In this document: piece after piece, positions 1-4,539 of the stretch | Layout: each line of letters opens with the position of its first letter | Position numbering within the stretch: the first letter of the stretch is position 1 | From: Flammeovirgaceae bacterium | Lineage (GTDB): Bacteria > Bacteroidota > Bacteroidia > Cytophagales > Cyclobacteriaceae | DNA length: 7,619 bases | Reading direction: 5' to 3' | Assembly: GCA_022616575.1 (NCBI GenBank) | Contig: JAKEEN010000153.1 | Coordinates: 1-7,619, forward strand | Program-made: the position numbers and the translations under genes | Notes under the pieces: model-generated | Told to the model about the DNA's origin: nothing | The model's database searches: none | What the model saw: only the letters and a program-made list of their open reading frames with translations

Positions 1-474
1 ATTATTGCACATAAAACGCAGACGCATGCATATGAACACACCAACCTGCTCACACTTGGGCACTCATATTTTATAAATGGTAATGCAGAAGACCTGTATA
101 TAAAAATGAATGGACGTAAAGTATATGAGTTTGCCATAAGCCAGGTTCCTAAGGTGATCAAAGCAGTCTTGGATAAAGCAGGAGTAAACATCACACAGGT
201 TAAAAAAATATTGATCCACCAGGCTAATGATAAAATGGATCAGGCGATTGTAGAACGGGCCTTTAAACTTTACAACATTGATTCCGTTCCTGAAAATATT
301 ATGCCTATGACTATCGGTTGGCTTGGAAATAGTTCGGTGGCAACCATACCTACCCTGCTTGATTTGATTTTAAAAGGAGAACTTGACCACCATGAGATAA
401 ATGCTGGCGATTTAATACTCCTTGCTTCTGTTGGGGCAGGCATGAATATCAATGCTGTGCTTTATCGGTTTTGA
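1..474 (+). CDS. 3-oxoacyl-ACP synthase III family protein (C-terminal part)
   Basis: The frame is open from base 1 and ends at TGA 472-474, so 157 residues of the C-terminal half are visible and the true start lies left of the window. The product is a FabH-like thiolase-fold condensing enzyme, a cytoplasmic family that joins an acyl-CoA or acyl thioester to malonyl-ACP. Two of the three catalytic residues are seen: His in IHQAN (bases 217-219) and Asn in GWLGNSSVATIP (bases 328-330). The catalytic Cys would lie in the missing part. The C-terminus reads ASVGAGMNINAVLYRF, a glycine-rich end like the family's but not the usual ending of housekeeping FabH, so it may be a paralogue for a special acyl product. 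I give no gene symbol for that reason. The ATG at 106 is an internal Met, not the start. The gene stands alone here, with no clear terminator after it. Confidence 0.9.
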   Translation: MIAHKTQTHAYEHTNLLTLGHSYFINGNAEDLYIKMNGRKVYEFAISQVPKVIKAVLDKAGVNITQVKKILIHQANDKMDQAIVERAFKLYNIDSVPENIMPMTIGWLGNSSVATIPTLLDLILKGELDHHEINAGDLILLASVGAGMNINAVLYRF

Positions 475-483
475 AAATGTAAA

Positions 484-774
484 CCCCGATAAGTACCAAG
501 CTCTAAGCCCTTGGTTCGTGTCCTCAGGAACCAACATTTCCCTAAAACTCATCCCTCAAATCCTTAATAAATGAAAACTCACTTATTTCCATTTCGTAAA
601 ATTTCGCTGTCGAATACTTATAGTCTTGAATTCATGCGCTGTGTACTTTAAAAAAGAGGCTTGTGCCGGCTCTTTGCCGTTTAATTGCATAGTGAAGGCA
701 TCGGTTACATGGCTTAGCCTGTTGGTGTTGGGATGGTAGCTCAAGGCGCCATAATGTAAGCAGGCTATACACAA
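484..774 (-). pseudogene. Decayed protein-like reading, unknown family
   Basis: No intact gene is seen between the synthase and the tRNA remnant, but the minus strand reads protein-like in three successive frames. Frame one, open from about 850, runs ...HYGALSYHPNTNRLSHVTD...NGKEPAQASF. At the A6 run 650-655 (T6 on the coding strand), one extra base would continue it as FFKVHSA, a TGA (632-634), then IQDYKYSTAKFYEMEISEF...DLRDEF. At the A4 run 544-547, removing one base continues it as REMLVPEDTNQGLRAWYLSGF up to about 484. The 63-residue open piece 583-774 would need a TTG start and has no known family. Two homopolymer shifts and one stop suggest decay, or sequencing error at homopolymers. 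It could also be a conserved non-coding repeat that merely reads well. Function unknown. Confidence 0.3.
495..534. other. Two overlapping, mutually exclusive hairpins
   Basis: ACCAAG (495-500) can pair with CTTGGT (510-515), while TTGGTTC (511-517) can pair with GAACCAA (528-534). The two stems share bases 511-515, so only one can form at a time. Neither stem is followed by a T-run on either strand, so this is not a standard terminator. It lies 20 bases after the stop of the synthase gene and within the decayed minus-strand reading. Confidence 0.3.
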
Positions 775-851
775 GGATGAAAATGGGTTATTGATGAGGT
801 GGAAGTGTGCATATAAATAAAATAAGCAGTTACAATTTAAATCATAACTAC

Positions 852-915
852 CTTTTATTGCTCCTCCTCTTGGGCTTGAACCAATCCCGATTTATCGGGA
901 CTGATTAACAGTCAG
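852..915 (-). pseudogene. tRNA-Asn remnant (anticodon arm and 3' half)
   Basis: This is a broken second copy of the tRNA-Asn gene at 1246-1319, in the same orientation. Bases 852-884 are identical over 33 positions to 1237-1269 (T-arm, 3' acceptor strand and eight bases beyond the tRNA end). Bases 901-915 are identical over 15 positions to 1277-1291 (anticodon stem-loop with GTT). Between them the 7-base variable region of the real tRNA is replaced by 16 bases, TCCCGATTTATCGGGA, an inverted repeat. The D-arm and 5' acceptor strand are absent and replaced by the end of the GIY-YIG gene, so it cannot make a tRNA. Confidence 0.9.
885..900. repeat. 16-base inverted repeat inside tRNA remnant
   Basis: TCCCGAT and ATCGGGA form a perfect 7-base inverted repeat around TT. 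It sits exactly where the tRNA variable region should be, between two stretches that still match the intact tRNA. Short palindromes of this kind are often dispersed in Bacteroidota genomes; whether this one is cannot be told from a single copy. Confidence 0.7.
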
Positions 916-1202
916 CCGCGAAATGTTTGCAAAAACTTCAACCTAAATTGGGTATCTTCAATCAAGGACATAATAAACTTCCTGCTTTTCATTGATTTGA
1001 TCCTCTTCTCCATGATTAATGCTTCCGATTTTGAAGTGCAATCAATACTCAGTTTTAAAATCCACGGAATTCCTTTGGCTGTGAATTTCCTCGGCTCAAT
1101 GGGATTGTTATGAAACTTCAATCGGGTTGCAAGGTCCTCTGTACCCCCAACGTAAAATTTATCAAGCTTTTCAGAATAAAGAATATAAAAACAGGCTGCC
1201 AT
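912..1202 (-). CDS. GIY-YIG nuclease family protein
   Basis: A 96-residue single-domain GIY-YIG endonuclease-like protein of the small YhbQ/UPF0213 type. Seen from the ATG at 1202: the GIY-like strand FYILYS (residues 5-10), YVGG (17-20), the conserved Arg in TRLKFHN (Arg27), and the catalytic Glu65 in ALIMEKRIKSMKS. The domain is complete and normal in length. An upstream in-frame ATG at 1217 would add MAFFH, but it falls inside the terminator stem of the tRNA gene, while the ATG at 1202 places the start where the family usually begins. The stop TGA (912-914) lies inside the copied tRNA-Asn anticodon arm. The gene follows tRNA-Asn on the same strand and is followed by the tRNA-Asn remnant, so it looks like the cargo of a tRNA-targeted cassette. 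No integrase is present. The cleavage target is unknown; homing into the tRNA gene is an inference. Confidence 0.85.
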   Translation of the reverse strand: MAACFYILYSEKLDKFYVGGTEDLATRLKFHNNPIEPRKFTAKGIPWILKLSIDCTSKSEALIMEKRIKSMKSRKFIMSLIEDTQFRLKFLQTFRG

Positions 1203-1205
1203 ATG

Positions 1206-1241
1206 AAAAAAAGCCATCCGCTTTTACGCTTGATGGCTTTT
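1206..1241 (-). terminator. Rho-independent terminator of tRNA-Asn
   Basis: On the minus strand AAAAGCCATC (1241-1232) pairs with GATGGCTTTT (1218-1209), a 10-base stem with a 13-base loop, followed by T7 (1212-1206). It starts four bases after the end of the tRNA and so most likely ends that transcript. It also separates the tRNA from the GIY-YIG gene, which begins at 1202, so the nuclease gene would need readthrough or a promoter of its own. Confidence 0.75.
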
Positions 1242-1245
1242 ATTG

Positions 1246-1319
1246 CTCCTCCTCTTGGGCTTGAACCAAGGACCCCCTGATTAACAGTCAGGTGCTCTAA
1301 CCAGCTGAGCTAAGGAGGA
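1246..1319 (-). tRNA. tRNA-Asn (anticodon GTT)
   Basis: A full 74-base cloverleaf reads on the minus strand: acceptor TCCTCCT/AGGAGGA, D-stem GCTC/GAGC with loop AGCTGGTTA, anticodon stem CCTGA/TCAGG with loop CTGTTAA (anticodon GTT at 1285-1283), variable GGGTC, T-stem CTTGG/CCAAG with loop TTCAAGC, discriminator G. CCA is not encoded. All stems pair perfectly, so the gene looks functional. Its 3' half is duplicated at 852-915, on the far side of the GIY-YIG gene. Confidence 0.97.
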
Positions 1320-1337
1320 ATCCTCAAAATTGGAGTG

Positions 1338-1370
1338 CAATATTACGGACTACATCCCCATTTTTCCAAA
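1338..1370 (-). promoter_or_regulatory. Promoter of tRNA-Asn
   Basis: On the minus strand TTTG (1370-1367), a 21-base spacer, and TAATATTG (1345-1338) fit the Bacteroidetes -33/-7 pattern TTTG...TAnnTTTG with one mismatch in the -7 box. The -7 box ends 18 bases before the tRNA, leaving a short leader. Confidence 0.5.
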
Positions 1371-1418
1371 CTCAACCCTGTTTTTTTAAACCTGGGCTTA
1401 TGAAAATGCCTTGTAACC

Positions 1419-1449
1419 TTTGTTTTTCCATTTCAGTGTACTTACTTTG
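1419..1449 (+). promoter_or_regulatory. Promoter of the membrane protein-regulator-creD module
   Basis: TTTG (1419-1422), a 19-base spacer, and TTACTTTG (1442-1449) match the Bacteroidetes promoter pattern with one mismatch. The start codon is 19 bases further on. The -7 box overlaps an inverted repeat, which would let a bound protein block the promoter. Confidence 0.5.
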
Positions 1450-1465
1450 AATCTCAAAGTACTTT
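1443..1465. promoter_or_regulatory. Operator-like inverted repeats upstream of first module gene
   Basis: Two overlapping palindromes are seen: TACTTTGA-ATC-TCAAAGTA (1443-1461, eight-base arms, perfect) and AAAGTACTTT (1456-1465, perfect). The second recurs before creD at 2416-2425. The placement over the -7 box and up to the start codon fits a repressor site. The likely binder is the winged-helix protein encoded at 2089-2388, which is an inference from the neighbourhood. Confidence 0.45.
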
Positions 1466-1468
1466 TAA

Positions 1469-2092
1469 ATGAAACCTATCGAGCAATACGAACAAGACCT
1501 CAGCTCCATTCGTACCATAATGGAACGGTCGGTAAAATTTATCTCCCTGAGCGGACTGTCGGGAATTCTGGCAGGCATTTATGCCTTGATTGGCTCGGCT
1601 GCTGCGTATGCATTGATCCAATACCCGCTTTCCATAACTTCATACAGACAGGAATCTGTACAACCGCCATCCGTGATTATTAAATTGATCGGCATTGCTT
1701 TGGTTGTGTTGGCTGCATCACTCCTCACAGGTTTTTGGCTCAGCTATAGAAAAGCCAATGTTCATGGCACGCGTGTTTGGAATGAAACGAGCAAACGACT
1801 GGTCATTAATTTGTCGATCCCGTTACTGACGGGCGGAATCTTCATTCTCATTTTACTTTCTAATGGCCATTATGGCGTGGTAGCACCTGCTTGTTTGATT
1901 TTTTATGGCTTAGCACTTATTAATGCCAGTGCCAATCTGTATGAGGAAGTGCGATATTTAGGCTATTCAGAAATTGTTCTTGGTCTTATCTGCGCTGCGC
2001 TTCAAGGCTATGGTCTGTTGTTTTGGGCAATTGGGTTTGGAGTCCTTCATATTTTTTATGGTGCGCTTATGTACCACAAATACGATCGATGA
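1469..2092 (+). CDS. Multi-pass membrane protein of unknown function
   Basis: A 207-residue protein with about six hydrophobic segments, near residues 26-50, 69-93, 111-130, 135-155, 166-181 and 184-203, so an inner-membrane protein. The N-terminal 25 residues (MKPIEQYEQDLSSIRTIMER) are polar and helical and probably cytoplasmic. I do not recognise a named family or any catalytic motif. The ATG at 1469 is taken as the start because the promoter-like site lies 19 bases upstream and no earlier start is available without crossing it. The stop overlaps the ATG of the next gene (ATGA, 2089-2092), so the two are translationally coupled, and a membrane protein paired with a small regulator suggests it serves in sensing or in the envelope response together with CreD. 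That role is inferred only. Confidence 0.85.
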   Translation: MKPIEQYEQDLSSIRTIMERSVKFISLSGLSGILAGIYALIGSAAAYALIQYPLSITSYRQESVQPPSVIIKLIGIALVVLAASLLTGFWLSYRKANVHGTRVWNETSKRLVINLSIPLLTGGIFILILLSNGHYGVVAPACLIFYGLALINASANLYEEVRYLGYSEIVLGLICAALQGYGLLFWAIGFGVLHIFYGALMYHKYDR

Positions 2093-2388
2093 AAAATCCG
2101 TTCGAAAATCTGGATCGTATACTCGAGCATCGGGCTCGTTTACAAATTATGTCAGTGCTGGTCACGAACGAGGCGTATGATTTTAATTCGTTGAAAGAAA
2201 TTTTACAAACAACCGATGGCAACCTCGCTACCCACATGAAAGCATTGGAAAAAGAAAAATATGTAAGTGTGAATAAATCCTTCGTTGACCGAAAACCCAA
2301 CACGCGCTATAAAGCAACGGAGAAAGGAAAAACGTCATTTAAAAAACATTTAGATGCCTTAGAAACAATATTGAAACAGCGGAAGTAA
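2089..2388 (+). CDS. Winged-helix transcriptional regulator
   Basis: A 99-residue single-domain winged-helix DNA-binding protein of the HTH_34 (PF13601) or MarR-like kind. Visible are the first helices (PFENLDRILEHRARLQIMSVLV, residues 4-25), the recognition-helix region TTDGNLATHMKALEKEKYV (41-59) and a basic wing with KSFVDRKPNTRYKATEKGK (63-81). There is no separate sensor domain. The ATG at 2089 is chosen because it begins where the family does and overlaps the upstream stop (ATGA); the longer open frame back to 2023 reads out of frame through the membrane-protein gene. It probably controls its own operon and creD through the AAAGTACTTT palindromes that flank it at 1456 and 2416. Regulators of this type next to creD are common in Bacteroidota, as I recall the family. 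Confidence 0.88.
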   Translation: MKNPFENLDRILEHRARLQIMSVLVTNEAYDFNSLKEILQTTDGNLATHMKALEKEKYVSVNKSFVDRKPNTRYKATEKGKTSFKKHLDALETILKQRK

Positions 2389-2403
2389 TTTTTTTACTCA
2401 TTA

Positions 2404-2430
2404 ACTTTTAAATACAAAGTACTTTTAAAT
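2404..2430. promoter_or_regulatory. Operator-like site upstream of creD
   Basis: The palindrome AAAGTACTTT (2416-2425) sits in the sequence CAAAGTACTTTTAAAT (2415-2430), which is identical to 1455-1470 at the start of the module. In addition ACTTTTAAAT occurs twice, at 2404-2413 and 2421-2430, 17 bases apart. It lies 10 bases before the creD start. No good -33 box is found at the right distance, so creD may be read from the upstream promoter, from a weak one of its own (TAACTTTT at 2402-2409), or both. Confidence 0.45.
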
Positions 2431-2439
2431 AAAACTATT

Positions 2440-3861
2440 ATGCAACAAACTCCAACATCCCTGGCTGAAAAAGTAGCCGCCTGGTTCAGCGAATCGATTG
2501 TCGTGAAATTGACGGCCATCGGATTTCTCATTTTGATTTTATTAATCCCGCAGGCGTGGATTGAATCCATCATCCGCGAGCGACAGCAACGCGCGAGTTC
2601 CGTAGTGGATGAGATCACTTCCAAATGGTCTGGTAAGCAAACACTTTCCGGCCCGGTGTTGATCATTCCAGTTACAAATCGGGAGAAAAGTGATAAAGGA
2701 AAAGAAGGCATCGAAATCCGGGAATGGACGCAGGAAGCCTTCTTCTTGCCAGAAGCGCTGAGCATAAATGGTCACGTTTCTCCTGAAATTTTGCATCGCG
2801 GCATTTTTGATGCCGCTGTGTACGAATCTACCATTCAATTCAATGCCCAATTCAACAAACCCGATTTTCAGAAACTGAATATTAAGGAAAGCGATGTGCA
2901 TTGGAATGAGGCACGCATGGCATTAAGCATTTCTGATTTGCGTGGAATAAAAAATAGTCCCGCATTTAGAGTACGTGGAGATGATTTAGCCAGCGAACCT
3001 TCCAGTCAAATCGGCTTTAGTACGATAACAACCTACACGCAAAGTACTGAGGAAGCGGATTACAATTCAGAATACGCTGCGTATAATCAAAAGTCAAAAA
3101 CAGAGAGTACAGGTATTGTTTCCTCACTGCCATGGAAAAGCGCAGAAGATTTCTCCGAATCGGTTTCCCTGAATCTGGTACTGAAAGGGAGTACACAACT
3201 TTACTTTGTTCCAACGGGGAAGAATACAGAAGTAAAGCTGGATGGCCCTTGGCCTAATCCCAGTTTCGATGGTGAGTTTCTACCTGAGACGCGATCGGTT
3301 AATGATACTTCGTTTGCGGCAACCTGGAAAATATTGCATTACAATCGTCCTTTCTCTCAGTCGTGGACAGAAGCGGGTACGGAATTATCGGGTTCTGACT
3401 TTGGTGCCCGTTTGTTAATCCCGGTTGATCAATATCAAAAAAGCATACGAACAGCCAAGTATGGTGTGCTTATTATCATACTCACGTTTGTGTCGCTCTT
3501 TCTTGTTGAAATCATTCGCAAAATAAAAATTCACTCATTTCAGTATTTGTTAATAGGTGTGGCGTTGATTATTTATTACACCCTGCTTCTTTCATTTTCA
3601 GAACATCTCGGATATAACCTCGCCTATTTAATTTCGTCATTCGCCACTGTTATCTTGGTTAGCCTATACACCCGAACATTCCTATCAAACTGGGTGATGG
3701 TTGGATTTTTCTTTAGTGTTATTACATTCTTTTACGGATTTATATTCGTGATTATACAACTTCAGGATTACTCATTGCTGATTGGCAGCATCGGACTCTT
3801 CCTTATTATTGCGGCCATTATGTACTTCTCAAGAAATATAAAGTGGTATGCGGAGCGGTAA
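2440..3861 (+). CDS. creD: Cell envelope integrity protein CreD
   Basis: A 473-residue inner-membrane protein of the CreD family (PF06123), close to the usual length. One N-terminal membrane helix (about residues 21-40) is followed by a large periplasmic-type domain and a cluster of membrane helices from about residue 342 to 468. Family-typical segments are seen: SGPVLIIPVT, LPEALSINGHVS, GIFDAAVYES, WPNPSFDGEFLPETRSV, PVDQYQKSIRTAKYGVL, FQYLLIGVAL, SEHLGYNLAYL and the terminal YFSRNIKWY. In E. coli creD belongs to the CreBC regulon and its loss or overexpression affects envelope integrity and colicin E2 tolerance; the molecular activity is not established. Here there is no CreBC pair. The gene follows the winged-helix regulator by 51 bases and carries the shared palindrome in front, so control by that regulator is likely. 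The ATG at 2440 is the first in frame after the operator. Confidence 0.95.
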   Translation: MQQTPTSLAEKVAAWFSESIVVKLTAIGFLILILLIPQAWIESIIRERQQRASSVVDEITSKWSGKQTLSGPVLIIPVTNREKSDKGKEGIEIREWTQEAFFLPEALSINGHVSPEILHRGIFDAAVYESTIQFNAQFNKPDFQKLNIKESDVHWNEARMALSISDLRGIKNSPAFRVRGDDLASEPSSQIGFSTITTYTQSTEEADYNSEYAAYNQKSKTESTGIVSSLPWKSAEDFSESVSLNLVLKGSTQLYFVPTGKNTEVKLDGPWPNPSFDGEFLPETRSVNDTSFAATWKILHYNRPFSQSWTEAGTELSGSDFGARLLIPVDQYQKSIRTAKYGVLIIILTFVSLFLVEIIRKIKIHSFQYLLIGVALIIYYTLLLSFSEHLGYNLAYLISSFATVILVSLYTRTFLSNWVMVGFFFSVITFFYGFIFVIIQLQDYSLLIGSIGLFLIIAAIMYFSRNIKWYAER

Positions 3862-3889
3862 AGTTATCTGTTATCAGCTAATCGTTAAT
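3862..3889 (+). repeat. 28-base repeat, copy A
   Basis: AGTTATCTGTTATCAG (3862-3877) followed by CTAATCGTTAAT starts one base after the creD stop. It matches the minus strand of 4509-4536 with two differences, and 4434-4461 on the plus strand with several more. It runs into the TAATCGT tandem repeat. Confidence 0.75.
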
Positions 3890-3906
3890 CGTTAATCGTT
3901 AATCGT
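3879..3906 (+). repeat. Tandem repeat TAATCGT x4 abutting a start codon
   Basis: Four perfect copies of the 7-base unit TAATCGT end two bases before the ATG at 3908. The first copy is the tail of repeat copy A, so the tandem array appears to have grown from that repeat. Changes in copy number would alter the spacing in front of the lipoprotein gene without touching its reading frame. Confidence 0.9.
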
Positions 3907-3907
3907 T

Positions 3908-4432
3908 ATGAAAAAAGTTATTCAAATTTTGAAAACATGTTTGTTTCTGACTTTCTTCGTATCCTGCTCAAGTGATAAAGAAGAAGATAATGTAATTGAA
4001 AGGGGTGAGGCTATCCAGCATGATGACTTTCAGTATGTTGTAGAACATTATGAAATAAAAGATCAGTTGGATTTTCCGGATGACACAATCCCTACCGATG
4101 GAAAATTCATCATTGTGAAATTTAAAGTCATTAACAATGCGGTGAAAGTTGATCATGAATGGAATAACTCAATCGCCCATGTCGTTGACGAAAATGGGAA
4201 TATCTATGAAAACAAACCCGAACTTCAAGCTAAGCTAAACAAAGTGACACCCTTTGGATTGAAGGATGAATACATTACTCCCTTCCAAACCGATGAGAGC
4301 ACCATTTTTGTTTTTGAGTTACCCTCAAGTGTAAAAAACCCTTATCTAATGGTTCGGGGAGAAACATTAATGAAAGATTTCTTTGAGGGCAATAAATTCA
4401 GACGAACGAAAGTAAGGCTCTACGAGTCGTAA
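3908..4432 (+). CDS. DUF4352-like lipoprotein
   Basis: A 174-residue lipoprotein precursor. The signal peptide MKKVIQILKTCLFLTFFVSC ends in a lipobox FVSC with Cys20 as the acylation site; Phe at -3 is slightly unusual. Just after it SSDKEED is acidic, as in the Bacteroidota lipoprotein export signal, so the mature protein may be carried to the cell surface. The rest reads like a DUF4352-type immunoglobulin-like domain: GKFIIVKFKVINNAVKV (residues 65-81), a central VVDENGNIYENKPEL (92-106) and the late strands STIFVFELPSS (131-141). Such domains have no known enzyme activity. The ATG at 3908 is set by the signal peptide. It follows creD by 46 bases of repeat DNA and faces pruA. Repeats flank it on both sides, so it may have been inserted or shuffled as a unit. 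Function unknown. Confidence 0.85.
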   Translation: MKKVIQILKTCLFLTFFVSCSSDKEEDNVIERGEAIQHDDFQYVVEHYEIKDQLDFPDDTIPTDGKFIIVKFKVINNAVKVDHEWNNSIAHVVDENGNIYENKPELQAKLNKVTPFGLKDEYITPFQTDESTIFVFELPSSVKNPYLMVRGETLMKDFFEGNKFRRTKVRLYES

Positions 4433-4539
4433 TAGTTCATCGTTATCAGTTAATCGTTAACCGGGGGTGTGTGCAAGGGCATGCTCATGCACAGAACGCC
4501 TTCGCACTATTAACGATTAACTGATAACGGATAACTATT
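4431..4539. repeat. Long inverted repeat between convergent genes (repeat copies B and C)
   Basis: CGTTATCAGTTAATCGTTAA (4441-4460) is the exact reverse complement of 4510-4529. Extending outward, AATAGTT (4431-4437) pairs with AACTATT (4533-4539), giving 30-base arms with only three mismatches. The 49-base loop holds a smaller stem, TGTGCA with TGCACA. The arms are also copies of the 28-base repeat at 3862-3889. The structure covers the stop codon of the lipoprotein gene (4430-4432, in part) and that of pruA (4535-4537). It could end or shield both convergent transcripts, but there is no T-run of the classic kind. Confidence 0.85.

Noticed and set aside
270..452. Minus-strand open frame opposite the synthase
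   Set aside because: It is the shadow of a well-supported gene with catalytic residues on the plus strand.
583..774. A 63-residue minus-strand open frame as an intact gene
   Set aside because: It needs a TTG start, the frame is open further upstream without any ATG, and the protein-like reading continues in other frames, so it is treated as part of a decayed sequence.
1203..1217. Longer N-terminus MAFFH for the GIY-YIG protein
   Set aside because: The ATG at 1217 lies in the terminator stem, and the added residues are encoded by its T-run; ATG 1202 fits the family start.
1420..1683. An 87-residue plus-strand open frame over the module promoter
   Set aside because: It crosses the promoter and operator and lies in another frame of the membrane-protein gene.
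2023..2088. Extended N-terminus of the winged-helix regulator
   Set aside because: Those 22 residues come from out-of-frame reading of the membrane-protein gene; the ATGA overlap gives the natural start at 2089.
3879..3906. CRISPR-like repeats
   Set aside because: The units are 7 bases, head to tail with no spacers.
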